From: Ectocarpus siliculosus
Lineage: Eukaryota; Sar; Phaeophyceae; Ectocarpales; Ectocarpaceae
Assembly: GCA_000310025.1 (NCBI GenBank)
Contig: FN648521.1
Span: 34,243 to 88,795 of the forward strand
Reading direction: 5' to 3'
DNA: 54,553 nucleotides
Position numbers and translations under genes: made by a program. The notes below the pieces were generated by a model, which was not told the origin of the DNA, searched no databases, and saw only the letters and a list, made by a program, of their open reading frames with translations. This document shows, one piece after another, positions 10,985 through 22,629 of the stretch (positions are counted from its first letter, which is position 1; each line of letters begins with the position of its first letter).

Positions 10985-11326
10985 GTCGTTTAAATGATAA
11001 CTAAAATAGAAGTTGTAGGACCAACAAATTGTGGAGTATTACGTCACAAGAGCATTGTACTCTCCCGACCTGTGCGGACACTACTGACCCGATGGTATGC
11101 CAATACTGAATTTACATTAGACTTTCGAAAAACAAATGAGGTAGGTTTTCGCTGCGGTTAGCCGAAGAGAGAGATCTGGACAACAACTTCACTGCTCGCA
11201 ATGCGATCTTGGGCCTCAGCAACAGGATACCTCCAAATCAAAAAGCAAACAACCTAACATAGCATTTCCACCTCCTTATCTCGCCTGCCGGCCCTTCCGT
11301 ACCTCTTCGCCCGCTCGAGACCCCAC
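10985..11326. other. No supported gene
   Basis: AT-richer spacer with only short frames. Its 11210-11280 part resembles the sequence just 3' of other helical-module exons (a caacagga phrase), so it is probably intron of that family. Confidence 0.35.
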
Positions 11327-11419
11327 CTGTTGTTGCAGCAGGCAGTCGTGAAGGTCGTGAGCTGCCTCGAGAAATGTTGGGTGGAGGGGACCCACGTCGT
11401 TGATGTAGTGCACGAGGTC
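11327..11419 (-). CDS. Helical module exon 2 (YLNDVG type)
   Basis: A 93-nt phase-0 exon of 31 codons. Acceptor GTGCAG lies above 11419; donor GTGGGG follows CAACAACAG at 11327. It encodes DLVHYINDVGPLHPTF and then a predicted helix ending HDCLLQQQ. This is the same module as the exons at 33.4, 35.3, 51.5, 52.3, 53.4 and 54.2 kb. A matching exon 1 lies 300 bp upstream at 11719-11778. The family is unknown to me. The pair reads like a TPR-like helix-turn-helix. Confidence 0.6.
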
Positions 11420-11718
11420 CTGCACAAATTCGATTCGGTCCGAGCAAAGGCGTTGTGTCGAGGGACAAGACCGATCAACCTGCGGCACTGCATTGCCCGA
11501 CGGCGGGGTAATATCGTGAGAGTGTACATATGGCTTGCACATCCACCTCCTTGGCGCTTTCCGTGAGGACTCCATTATTCAAGGAGACCACAATTCACGG
11601 GAAGGAGGTGCGACTCTGATTCATGGTACATCGGAAAGCTGAACAAACTGAGGGATCGGCAACCTGCACCATGAACGACCGAGAGAGCCTGAGCAAGCTC
11701 TTGCACGTGTGTACATAC

Positions 11719-11778
11719 CCGAATCGCGTACTCCCACCGCCCCAAACGCTTGTAGTCCCGGGCCCTTTGGAGCAACGC
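11719..11778 (-). CDS. Helical module exon 1 (60 nt)
   Basis: Exactly 60 nt, phase 0, acceptor CCAG and donor GTATGT. It encodes ALLQRARDYKRLGRWEYAIR. It shares length, phase and the A-R-x-[HY]-K-x-L-G-x-W-E-x-A-I pattern with exons at 33.9, 51.8, 52.8 and 53.8 kb. The pattern looks like the first helix of a tetratricopeptide-like repeat, completed by exon 2. Confidence 0.65.
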
Positions 11779-12394
11779 CTGGACAGCGATACATCGGTGG
11801 TCGACGGCAAAAGTGAGTCTGTATCCAGGCATTTTGTCAACACTCAAATATCCGAAACAAGTAGATACTGTACGCCGAAATGCTGTGTTCCTTCGAGGGC
11901 AACTATCCCCCTCCTCCCTATGTTTCTGCCCCCCAGCGTCTCTACCCGGCCCTGGCGTACGGCCTGGGTATGCCAAAATTTCCTAGGAAAGTACATCGAA
12001 GGGTTGTTGACCGCCCCTGCTGACATATCCCCTCTGCTAGGCACCTGCCGCCGGAACTCCGGCAGAAAAGCGTGGTCGGGAACGGGTGCCGGCGGGGGGG
12101 GCTAGAGAGGACGGGGGGCGGCGGCGGGGGGGGGGGGAGAAAGGGGAGACGGCATTTTGACATTTCATTTCGTTGGATCCTGAGAGTGATATGTGAAATA
12201 CTGCCAACAGCTTTTGTTAAATTACTTGTGGTCTTTTTGTTATCGAAGGCATGAATACAAAGGACTCTTGCTGGCTACTCAATAACGGCACTACTGTAGT
12301 CTCTCCACAGTGATTGCTGTATCCCTCTTCCGTATGTTTCTGCCTCTCTGCGTCTCTACCCGGCCCTTAAAAACACGCACATGACCCACTTCCC

Positions 12395-12844
12395 GGGTCT
12401 CCCACACTTTCTACAGTTTTCCCAAATGACCCGTGGGACACCCATGGGCCTGTGGGCGGCCCATGGGCGACCCATGCGCGGCCCATGGGCAACCCATGGT
12501 TAGCCCATGGGCGGCCAATGAGAGGCCTTCAACCGAACCAGTGGACACCTAAAAACTAGATTATCTGCTTTGGAACGGGCTTTATAGCGGCAAATTACCC
12601 TAACGCAAACCGTAACCCTAACCCCAAGCCCACACGATACGTGCTACAGTAGGTTGGCGCTCGTGACTAAGTTCTAGGCTGATGTGAAGGTGGTCAATTT
12701 CTACTGTACATACATAGGTTGATAACCGGTGGCGAAATTCTAGGATGCAGTGCCCACGGTGGGCATTTGACGGGCCGCCGATATGGGATACCCATGGGTA
12801 TCCCACGGGCGGTTCAGCAAAACTGTCAGTAGTGTAGGAGATTG
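12395..12844 (-). mobile_element. hAT-like CCCATGGG element, copy 2 (inverted)
   Basis: 450 bp in opposite orientation to copy 1. The ends are gggtctcccacactttctac and, complemented, caatctcctacactactgac. Flanks cacttccc (12387-12394) and cactcccc (12845-12852) match at 7 of 8, again an 8-bp target duplication. CCCATGGG-rich arms flank a core with ccgtaaccctaacccc (telomere-like on the complement). It is diverged from copy 1 throughout, so the insertions are independent. Confidence 0.75.
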
Positions 12845-12894
12845 CACTCCCCTAGGAAAATACAGCAAGATTTGTTGACAACTGCGAGGGGAAC

Positions 12895-12898
<4 letters not shown>

Positions 12899-12947
<49 letters not shown>
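12899..12947. repeat. (GA)n microsatellite
   Basis: About 24 GA dinucleotides directly beside hAT-like copy 2, followed by a G-rich run. Confidence 0.95.
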
Positions 12948-12949
<2 letters not shown>

Positions 12950-12950
<1 letters not shown>

Positions 12951-14357
12951 AGGGGGGGGAAGAGAGAGAATGGGGGGAGACGGCATTTCGCACTACATTT
13001 TTCTTCGTTATCCTGTGAGTGTTGAAAATACTCCCTAGCTTTTACCGGTATTCGATTTGTTGCCGAAGAAATTAGAAAACCAAAATACTTGTTTCTGTTC
13101 AGTATCGGTACCAGTCTCTCCACGATACGTCTCCATGTATCTGTGTGTACGCCAGCTGTGTATCAAGGTAGGTTTCTCCACGCAACGTTCATGTTTCTCA
13201 TACTAAGCGAATAGAGCGTGCGTCTCACTTCATACTCTAAGCCAGCCCCTCTTGTTAGGGATTTGGAAGACGAACCCTTTGGCGCACTGGGTTTTGATTT
13301 GGTGCGACCCAATAATCTCGTTGTCATCCAAACAATACTGTTTGTTATTGTCAGATAGAAAGGGAAAGAACAACACGACACGAGCAGAAAAACACTCTTT
13401 CCCCCTGGAGGAAGTTGGGGTGAGAAGGTCCACGGAGTACCGAAACGAGGTAAACGGTACCGTTACTGGGGAATATACAAGATTCGAAGCAGTACAGTAG
13501 TATCAGTCTTCAAGGACCTCCTGTGTAACCGTTCTCTTGTTCGACCCCGGAAAAATACCCACGCCAGACATACAGTACACCAAAAATGTGGGTAGCCGAA
13601 TGCGGGTAGCCGGGTCCCAGAGTAGATGGAACCAACACAACAAGAGTTTCGAGCGAGCTGACCTTCCGCACAACGAATGCCAGAGGCATAAGACTGTAAA
13701 ACAAGCAACAATATGTAAAGTAACAATATGTAAAGTGGGCCTTAACGAACATGAGTACGAAGAAGAAACCTTGGTAGATTCGTCTGCTACCGTTCCTTTC
13801 CTTGATCCAGCGAGCCTCTGAGTCTTCCCCATGAGGTATCCCTGCGAATTATGGCGTTCATTTTTTCGTTTTCAGCCGCATTAGAGATGGACTGACCTCT
13901 CTTCAAGGGCCATCCGATCCTAACGACAGGGACACATCTACAAACAAACATGGCTTTTGCCGATGTGTCCGGACTTCGAAACTTCCGCCCGTATGCACTA
14001 CCCCGAAAAAAGTGCACCCACAGTACCTCTTGGTGCTGGGGATATATAGCATGGACCATTCATTGGCAAGTTCACATATATTTTGTCCGAAAGGAGGGTG
14101 TGGGCTTACAGCAGTAGGCCTGCGAGCAAAACCATCGGTAATCGCCGTACTGTTTCGGATCTCTCCCCATGTCGGCCTCATGTGCTTTCCCTGTGCAGCC
14201 AATGATGTTTACCCGGAGTCTGGTCAGTCCCGAAGATAGACTACTGTAGCGATAGACTAGAATGCGAAGCTGGCATGACCCAGCTTTTCATGACACAAGA
14301 AGCCAGAGCTTCTTCATCAGTTTTTGACTTGTTCGTGAACAACAAAGGTCTCCTTAC
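12950..14357. other. No firmly supported gene
   Basis: A plus-strand frame near 13235-13360 and a minus-strand frame at 13903-14202 have protein-like stretches (for example ANEWSMLYIPSTKRYCGCT on the minus strand). Neither has a recognisable domain or clear splice borders. Confidence 0.3.
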
Positions 14358-14474
14358 CTCGGGGTGTGCCTCCCTTTTTAAAGCGTACACCGCTGCTATA
14401 ATAGCCCCGGAGACGAGCACCATCGGGAGGAGTAGCCCGAGGACATAGAGCCCGCTTTCGTGCAGATCGGTCAT
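14358..14474 (-). CDS. First exon, single-transmembrane N-terminus
   Basis: 117 nt starting with ATG at 14474 and ending at a near-perfect donor (GAG|GTAAGG), phase 0. It encodes MTDLHESG, a hydrophobic helix (YVLGLLLPMVLVSGAIIAAV), then a basic tail (ALKREAHPE). The positive tail suggests an N-out signal anchor. Next downstream on the same strand is the helical module pair at 11.3-11.8 kb, so the exon may start a membrane-anchored module protein; that is inference. An exon-like frame with NINIFAAVESVVGHEI lies just upstream (about 14690-14760, minus). Confidence 0.5.
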
Positions 14475-15383
14475 CAATCAGAAATGAAGGCGCGCGACAC
14501 CTGGTTTCATGACCAGTAGTGACGAGGCCAATCCTGAAAAAGTGTCGACCTACACACAGTAGCACTATCAGGCCTGAACGTTATGGAAAAGCACCTGCCG
14601 CAGCACGGCGTACATGATGCATTCGTTGTGCCGACCGCGCGAACTGCGCAATGGTAACCTGTTGATTCGAAAAAATATGAGCTTTGATTGTTGATTGATT
14701 TCGTGTCCCACCACCGACTCCACGGCGGCGAAGATGTTGATATTATCGATACCAGAAGCGATGACGCACCTACATACATATAATCCCATACCTTCCAACC
14801 CATACCTTTAGACCAGGAAGGCGTGGGGGACTCACGCGATCACCCTGCTACAATAATAGTACATTGGTGTAGAATGGGGGGATTTGCGCGGGTTGCCGGT
14901 TTTCCATTCTCGAGGCCATTTGCGTACTTGTAGGTACTGTACCTGCCGTGAGTGGGATGATACGAAGCGCTCAGTACGTGCTACTGCAGGTACCTCTATC
15001 ATCCCGAACCATGTAAGTACGCGGCTGCTACTGCTGTACGGCCGTCGTGGCTGTCTCGCTGTCACGACGCGAGTATGCCTTTGAATTGCCCCGAGTCGCG
15101 AGCATGTTGAGTATCCCGTCGTACATCGGACATCCTACTGCTTATAGCGGTGCCGTCCGAGCGGAGGAGAGACGACGGTTGAACGTTACCTGCGGATCTG
15201 CTGGGAGACCTTGGGATGGACGGCAGATGGCGAAGACGGTGGATAAAATTGAAGAGTATGGTAGTTGAAGAGCTCCGTGTTCTCGAGTCTATGTGACAGG
15301 GAGGAACGGAGGAACGGATTCAAGTCTAAAAATCCAAGTTTTTTTTTTCTCCGGGCCATGCGGAAGCGAAACAACATTTTCAG

Positions 15384-15488
15384 CACCTTCATCATCTCTG
15401 CGCCCACATGGCCATCATCACTTTCATCGTCGTCGTGCTCATTGCAGAGGTGGCGGACGAGCACAAAACCAGCGGAGCTCTCCTACAG
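15384..15488 (+). CDS. Candidate single-transmembrane exon
   Basis: A 105-nt phase-0 exon (acceptor TTTTCAG, donor CAG|GTACAT). It encodes HLHHLCAH, a helix MAIITFIVVVLIAEVA, then DEHKTSGALLQ. It may start at the internal Met. It has the same layout as the other transmembrane exons in this window. No neighbouring exon was recognised on this strand. Confidence 0.45.
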
Positions 15489-16736
15489 GTACATGTAGAT
15501 CCCTTCTTCATCGCAGAACACCTTTTAGTCTAAGCATACATACGTCTGGAGATAGATATGCTGCGTGATGAAATCTCGAACTAGGCGCCTGTCTGGAATG
15601 AATCGACAGATAGAGACGAGTACTGCAAGCTGGAGAATTCTGAGCAGGTGGGAGGCGAACCACCGCATGGCGAGAACTGGTGGTTGTCCCAAATCGACGC
15701 TGCGATTCCCTCCTCTCTGAGAGTAATCGTGTATGATTTATATGCTGAACGGGGATAGTTTGTTGCGGCCTTTTCGAACAGGCCGCCGGTGGCCGGCCGC
15801 GGTTGTGGCTCGCGGGTTGTTTCGCAAGCGTTGGTGATGTTCCGTCGAAACTTGACAGGATAAGTGTAGTCCGTCTTAGCTCGGGGATGCAATTGGGTTG
15901 AGCTCACGTGTGTCTTTACATTGTCCAAGTATATACAGAAATCACAACTCTTGTCTCGTCCTGGTTGTTTTCCAATGTCATGGGGCTTGCACCATGACAC
16001 GTGCCACGCCCTGAGGGTGCTAGCCCCTGCGCATTCCCACACGTCTGCGTTCCTACTGTACAGCCACGCCAGTCAGTCGAACAACAGTAGCCTTGTGAAG
16101 GAACGTTAGATCACAAAGTATCCACAATACCCGAACAGGTTCCAGCATTTTCGTGCAGCGATTGGCGGAGATTCATGCACGGGCCACGGCCGGAAATCGC
16201 GATGGAGTGAAACCGTACAGACGTACGTGGGACATGCACGCCTCTCCCGACGAGGACACCCCTACACGAGCACCAACACCGACACGCGTGTCCGACTACT
16301 CCTGCAAAACAAGTCCCTTGCAAAGCAGCAGCATCACTTCGGAAGATAATTCCGATCGCTCATGGCACCCAAAGCATTGGACGCCGGTTGTTGCTAAACC
16401 GAAACCCTAACATGGCAGGTGAAGGCGAGCCGCGCCCTCGCAACCCCAGAGCGTACACCACCGTCCCTCTTGGTGTTCGACGTGCACCGTACATCAGGAC
16501 GACTTGTACATGACGCCCCTCACAGGTTTGAGCTCCTAGTGATCAGTGCCGAAGAGCATACACGATGAGGTGAGTTGGCAGAGCGGCCTCCTCATCGTAC
16601 ACCACGAACTCGTCGAAGTTCAGCCCTCGGCCCACCTGACCGAGTGATGACCGAGGTTGGGCGGGTGACATAAGGGCTTACGTTGCGGCTGTTATGTCCT
16701 CTACCTCGCATATTCAGCGACAAACAACACGCAAGG

Positions 16737-17440
16737 CATGGAATCCCAATCAACCGACGACACCTCCAGTTTGCGGATGATGGAGACCTCGTGATTCTCG
16801 AGCGTGTACCACAACAAGCAGGACCGGCGGGAAAATGCAGAGAACGCCAAATCACCCTGGCTTGACCTACAACGTCTGTCTTTGGATCCTCGATTCGAGT
16901 TCGTGTATGCATATCATCTCGTGTATTTCCGCTCAACGCTGGGAGACCAGACCGAGCGAGACGTTTGTAGTTCCGACCTACGCATTCTGACGTCGATGCT
17001 GCCATGACAAAAAGTTACTGTGTACGTTGTTCCAGTAGACAACCTCAAGATAACACACCCCCCGGACTGATTTTCGAGGCTCGATTTCTCAACAGCAGAA
17101 CTAGTCACAGCGCCGAGAACGACGGCGTTGAAGCCATCTCATCGGGAGCTCTGTGATAATATATCTATGCATCCTCTTCGCCGTCGCGTAACAGAGCATT
17201 GAACATCGGTCCAGGGGGTGTGTTATCTTGTGTCGTACACGGTATTAACGTGTGAACCACTATATTATTATGGTACACACACAGAAACACCGCTTCCTGT
17301 GACCAGGAGCGCGACCCCGGCTCCCGCAACCGCGAAACAGCGCGGGAATGAAAGCGACGCAGCCTGGACAACCACGGCTGTGTACGGCTTGGAGTACGAA
17401 GAAATTCCCGACTACGACAAGCTCTTGCTTTGAATGTAGC
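16737..17440 (+). mobile_element. Insert with LINE-like reverse transcriptase fragment
   Basis: This block is present in duplication copy A but absent at the matching point of copy B (about 31133). Near its left edge the plus strand encodes GIPINRRHLQFADDGDLVIL, which has the FADD catalytic box and preceding Gly-Ile-x-Ile of non-LTR reverse transcriptases. The rest of the domain is missing or out of frame. It lies in the intron between E5 and E4 of the PARP-like copy. Another frame near its right edge ends EYEEIPDYDKLLL and is unrecognised. Confidence 0.5.
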
Positions 17441-19206
17441 GGGGCGGAGAAAACGGAGTCTTGAGCCACGGAAGGGGAGGCAGTACGCGTTTCTCAGGTT
17501 TGTTTGGGGCCATTCACGTCGAGGCGGCCGGAACCCAAGGTCTGAGTTGTAGCACTTGAAACCACGCCAATGGCAACGACATTGTTTCCGTAGAGAGAGT
17601 TAAGCTCCTTCCCTCGATGGCAAATACATACCTCTCCCACCACAGATTGGTACCCAGGAGGCGGGCACTGGTTTGCCGGGAGGCTGGTACTCTTGGTTTT
17701 GAACGTTCTTCCCACGGCGACGTTGGCGACGAACATGCACCTCAGCTCCGAGTCGTTGCCGATTTTCTGATATGATGATCAATCGGAAGAGGAGAAAGGA
17801 CCGGGCGCGAGCGAGACAAAAAGGGACCACCCGGGAGCACATTCATACATGCGGCGGCGAGAAGGACGTATCATATCGCTACCTTTGTTCTATGGCCAGG
17901 CCGTCAATGGACTGACGAGCGACTTGCTGAGAGTGTTGGATACTCTCTCTACGCCAACAGGGAAACTCGGTCCATGACCTACAACTTCAGTATTAAAAAT
18001 GGATGATACGCGGGAAAGTGTTGGTTGAAGCAGCGTGTCTTGCATGCTGCGAGGCTACTACACCGCAATTCTCTGTTGTATTATGTTTCCATACCGAGGA
18101 TCACGTAATGTATGCACTGGATTGGACGACGGCTCCTGCCTGGCCTGGTGTGCATGCCACCCCGCGCAGAGAAAAAAAAAACTGGTGAGCCGCGAAGAAT
18201 TCCTCATTCCCCACGATCATGCGCACCTTGGCCGAGCGCGAGGCGTAGTCGTTCGCCTTGCCGGACACGCTCGTCAAGTAGACACCCTCCCCGTACCGAA
18301 GCGGAAAACCGGTTGCCCGGGCCGTGCCGGCGACGTTGGCTCCCAGCTTGAAGCCTAGCTTGCAGATGTTGCAGACGCTACAGCTGCTCTTCCCGCACGG
18401 GGCTTGTCCACCCTGCACGTCAACAGGCCCCGAACGAGTGGATAAGGTTGACTGACGAGGCGCTGCGCCCACAAGGAGGGCAGGATACAGGAGACCCGGG
18501 CGCCGGGGCGTGGCTGTTCGAACCGATCGGGACGAAGTAAACTAGCCAATCAATACTTCAAGCGGGTGGTACACTACATCAGCCTGCCATCTATCTATAC
18601 AAGGGCCGCTGTTCACCTGTGGGTCGACCATGAAGTTGCACCCTTCGTTGCAGGAGGTGCCGTGAAAGCGTTGGCACAGATTACCGAACTTTCCTTTGTA
18701 CCGCTCGTGCTCCTCACGCACCTCACGAGAAACCTTGTGAGGGCAACCGACAGGGGCGTTAGAGCTGATCAACGAATGGCAGCGAGGCGAGTGAGTGCAG
18801 AGAAAAACTCCTGTCTGAAATGCAGACTGTTCTACTCTTCCTTTACACCACTTGTAGCGCGGTTAGGGGAGTGGTTGCCGAAAGGACTGCTGGTATCTGC
18901 CCATTTTGACATGGTGTGGCGAGGCGCGTGGCAAAGAAATATCAGCTTTTGTCCATTTTGACCATTCCGAAGAGCGTCCGTCACGTGCTGGTTGTCCAAA
19001 ACATAACGTAGGCGAGATAATGCTTGCACCAAATTTCTGGTGTTCTATCGACTTTTGTGTTGAGAGCAGTGTTTTCGCGCCTCATGAATACACATGTTCG
19101 GTTGTATGTTCGGTTCTAACCGACATTTAATGGGGTCAACGTAGTACCTGGATGCTGAAGATGCGCTCGATAGAAACACCCTTTGCCGGCCGTGGCTTAA
19201 TCCACC

Positions 19207-19460
19207 TGTTCGTGGGTCTACGGACATGGTTTGGATATGTTAGCCGTACGTACAAGTGTGACGCAGATGGTGTAGAACCTTTTAGGTAGGGGTACGGTGA
19301 TGATGTACCGGGGCCCCCTTTTGTTGTGTGCAGCAGCCCTGCTGCCACTCCTCCTTTCTGAGCACGACAGCGCCCTGGGTACGGGCGTTGCCTCACCGTC
19401 TGAAGTTAATACACTACACAAACAATACCCGATAAGTACGCGGAGTACGGCCGACAAACA
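19207..19460 (+). repeat. 5' LTR
   Basis: 254 bp, starts tgttcgtggg and ends gacaaaca. It differs from the 3' LTR at one position (gatgatgt against gatgatgc). It should contain the element's promoter; no TATA box is asserted. Confidence 0.95.
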
Positions 19461-19508
19461 CTCTAGAGTTTAGATTGATTGTCCCTCGAGGGATAGCCGC
19501 ATCGGGTC

Positions 19509-22163
19509 ATGTCTGCGTCGGACAGCGGTTCCGTCGCAGGGCTGGGGGAAGAGACCTCAGCCACGCAACAGCAACACGCCGAGGATCCGGCGATTGCGAG
19601 GCTGGAGGGCCAGTTATCGCAGCTGATGAGCGTAGTGATGGAGTTGAAGAGGAAGGAGCCTGGTGACGCCGTGGCGGGCGATGCCAGTAGGGGCGGCGGT
19701 GCTGCCGTCCCAAGCCAGAGAGAGGCTCTGCCGCCTGGGGGCGGCGGGGCGTTTTCCCGGGAAACGGCCCGTGATGGGCGAAATCACCCGCGGGAAAGCA
19801 GCTGGGACAACATACCGGGAGCGAGTCCTGGGGTTCCAGCGAGAGTGACGACTGGCTGGGCAGGTAGATCGGGAGCGAATCCTGTGGGGCCAGCCGGAAT
19901 GAGCCCGGGCGTAGGACCGGACCGCGGGGAAGCGAGGGGGTTAAACCCCCAAGGTGAGCAAACCGCAATTCGAGGGGCCGGAGCATTTTTTGATGGGTAC
20001 AGCAGTAGTAGCCAAAAACGTGTTACGGTCAATGCACCGCGTCTCGAAGGGGAGAGTCGCGGCCACGGGTACGACTCGTGGAGGAAGGCACTTATTCAAG
20101 CCGCAAAAACCGTAGGCTTGGACGGGCAGCTTATCGGCAACGCCGAGAAGCACGCACCCGTCGGTGACCCAAACAGGCCTAGCTCGGAGCTGTATAGCTT
20201 GGGCTACACAAGTGATGAGGTTCAGAGGGGCCTCCAGGCGTTCCACTTTGTGACTACAGCCATCGTCCGAGAAGCCGACAAGGCAATCGTGAATAAATGC
20301 GAGACCGCAAAGGAGATCCTTGCGGAGCTCGACAAAGTACACAACCCGGAGTCGCAGGGCTCGAAACAAGCCCTCATGAAGAAGATGTTTCGATTCACGA
20401 TCCCCGCACACAGCAACAGCAACCCTGTCGAGCATCTATACACGCTCGAGCTGCTGTACTCACGACTGCGGGAAAAAGGGCTCAACGCTGACACACCTTT
20501 TGTTCTCGCACACTTTGTCGATGCCCTTCCACCCGAGTACCAACAAGCCAAATTCTTGTTGGAGACGGCTACAAACCTGGACCGGGGCGAGATAATCAGG
20601 GTAGTCAGTACCGTGCACGCGAGCCTCCCGGAGGGGAGGAGGGCCACGAAGGGCCAGCGGAAGGCGGAGCATGCTTTCCTCGCGAGCGACGGTGGCAACA
20701 GGGGCGGAGCGCCCGGCCGCAACAGCGGCGGCCACAGCAAGGGCGGCGGCGGCGGTGGCAGCCAGAAGGGGAAAGGGGGTGGTCGCAAGGGCGGTGGTGG
20801 TGGCAACAGCGGCGGAGGCGGCGGCGGTGCAGGTAGCATGCACGGCCGCTGCTTCCGGTGCGGAGAGAAGGGTCACCAGGCGGCCGCCTGTACCAAGCCG
20901 GAGCCCCTGCGATGCGAGAAATGCCTGGGCTACGGACACGACAAGAGCAAGTGCTCGTCCGAGCAGGCGGTGCTCGCGGTGGAGCTGCCGGTCTTGGACG
21001 CCACCGCACTGGACGTGGCAGAGGAGGCGCTAGTGGTCCGTGACTTCACAGGCGAGTGGAACAGAGTCGTTGATCGAGGGGGTGTAGAGCAGGCCAGGCA
21101 GGAAAGGTTTGTGGCCGATACCGGCGCAACCAACCACATGTTCCCGAGCGCTAACGCGTTCGAAAACTACCATGAGTGCGATCGACGTTTGAGTGTCGCC
21201 GCAGGGAAGCAAGCCTTCGCCATAGTAGGCTACGGCGACGTGAGGGTGTCCATCGGTTCTCGCGTTGGGACCACAGACCTGCTGTTGAAACGGGTCGCTC
21301 ATGTGCCGGAGCTGAATTACAACCTCGTGTCCCTCACAGCCCTTTTGAAGCAAACCAAGGGCCGCTTAGCCGCAGACGAGCGTGAGTTGGAGGTGTTCGT
21401 TGGTGGGGGGGAGTCGGTGTACTTCCCTCTATGGGGGGACCTGTTCGTTCAGACTGGTCACCGCATAGACTCGGGTAGGGAACTAGCCTGTGCCATAATT
21501 GCTCCTGGTAACGCGAAAGCGAACCGCACCCCCGTTGACATCAACGACTTCCACTGCGCGCACGGCCACTCCCACGAGGTGCTGCTGAAGAACACGGCGA
21601 AGCAGCAAGGGGTGACTCTGGTGGGCCAGCTCCGGGAGTGCATGGGGTGCTCGACGGCAAAGGGGCTATCCAAGCCCATCCCCAACAGGACGTCAACCCG
21701 AGCAGTTAAGAAACTGCAGAGAGTGTTCGTGGATTTGAGTGGGAAGGCAAGGGTGCAGAGCTTGGGGGGGAAGTGGTACACTCTCATTGTAAGGGATGAC
21801 TGCACGAGGTGGAACCGCGTCTACTTCTTGAAAAACAAGTCAGACGCTGCAGAGGCATTCGAGAGATACCTAGCGGAAAACAGGGCAGACGGAGCCCCAT
21901 CCGAGGTCATGGTCGTGCGGTCTGACAACGGAGGAGAGTTTTTCGAGGGAGAGTTCGGAAAGCTGTGCCGCAAGTATTGCATCAAGCAGGAGTTCACCCC
22001 CGCATACAGCCCAGAATACAACGGTGTAGCTGAGAGAGCACTGGGACTGATAAAAGGATGCAGCACTAGCCGCCCGCATACAAGCGACGATTCTTTACCC
22101 CGAAGCACCAAGCTACCCCCTCCCTTTGGGCCGAAGCCACAGCTTGGGCATGCAACGCCCTGA
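19509..22163 (+). CDS. Copia Gag-Pol, first frame (gag, protease, integrase)
   Basis: ATG at 19509, 49 bp past the LTR. In order: Gag (about residues 1-390), a Gly-rich linker, two zinc-knuckle-like motifs (CFRCGEKGHQAAAC from residue 448, CEKCLGYGHDKSKC from 469), aspartic protease DTGA (Asp537), the integrase HHCC finger (His682 to Cys711/Cys714), and an integrase core with Asp742, Asp806 and Glu842, a DD35E spacing. The frame is lost shortly after Glu842. Homologous sequence continues in a second frame (about 22058-22113) and then a third (PYEMWHGHPPP near 22205), consistent with two single-base insertions, one at an A/G run and one in a C run. The gene continues to an assembly gap. Given the young LTRs, sequencing error is as likely as decay. 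Confidence 0.95.
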   Translation: MSASDSGSVAGLGEETSATQQQHAEDPAIARLEGQLSQLMSVVMELKRKEPGDAVAGDASRGGGAAVPSQREALPPGGGGAFSRETARDGRNHPRESSWDNIPGASPGVPARVTTGWAGRSGANPVGPAGMSPGVGPDRGEARGLNPQGEQTAIRGAGAFFDGYSSSSQKRVTVNAPRLEGESRGHGYDSWRKALIQAAKTVGLDGQLIGNAEKHAPVGDPNRPSSELYSLGYTSDEVQRGLQAFHFVTTAIVREADKAIVNKCETAKEILAELDKVHNPESQGSKQALMKKMFRFTIPAHSNSNPVEHLYTLELLYSRLREKGLNADTPFVLAHFVDALPPEYQQAKFLLETATNLDRGEIIRVVSTVHASLPEGRRATKGQRKAEHAFLASDGGNRGGAPGRNSGGHSKGGGGGGSQKGKGGGRKGGGGGNSGGGGGGAGSMHGRCFRCGEKGHQAAACTKPEPLRCEKCLGYGHDKSKCSSEQAVLAVELPVLDATALDVAEEALVVRDFTGEWNRVVDRGGVEQARQERFVADTGATNHMFPSANAFENYHECDRRLSVAAGKQAFAIVGYGDVRVSIGSRVGTTDLLLKRVAHVPELNYNLVSLTALLKQTKGRLAADERELEVFVGGGESVYFPLWGDLFVQTGHRIDSGRELACAIIAPGNAKANRTPVDINDFHCAHGHSHEVLLKNTAKQQGVTLVGQLRECMGCSTAKGLSKPIPNRTSTRAVKKLQRVFVDLSGKARVQSLGGKWYTLIVRDDCTRWNRVYFLKNKSDAAEAFERYLAENRADGAPSEVMVVRSDNGGEFFEGEFGKLCRKYCIKQEFTPAYSPEYNGVAERALGLIKGCSTSRPHTSDDSLPRSTKLPPPFGPKPQLGHATP

Positions 22164-22629
22164 ACTGCACCTCCACCACATCCAACCCGGACAAGAAATC
22201 GCCGTACGAAATGTGGCACGGGCACCCACCTCCCCCAGAGGCGACGTACCCGTTCCTCAAACCCGCCGTATACAAGGTCAAGCGCACGCACAAGTCAGAG
22301 CCGAAAGCAAAAAAGTGTTTTTACCTCGGCCCTGGAATCAACACAAACCGTGATTGCGTACGCATCCTGAACGAAAAACGCCAAGCGATCACCACTCGCA
22401 AACTTCACCTGGCAATCTGTGCCCGCCGCCCCGACCGCGCACCCCCAGCCGCTGCCTCCCATTGCAGAGGAGGACGAGGAGCTCACGACTGGGGAGCACG
22501 AGGGCGGAGGGGGTGCGTCATGCCACGGTGGAGGGAGGGCGGAGGGAGAACCTGAGGATGGAGGTTTCTACCTTGACACGACTGCAAACCCGGGGCCCTC
22601 GGAGCCGTCATCGCGCGATGCGTCGAGTT

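Noticed and set aside
16543-16640. tRNA A-box-like ttggcagagcgg
   Set aside because: It is the complement of the conserved last PARP-like exon and also occurs in the duplicate; no B box follows.
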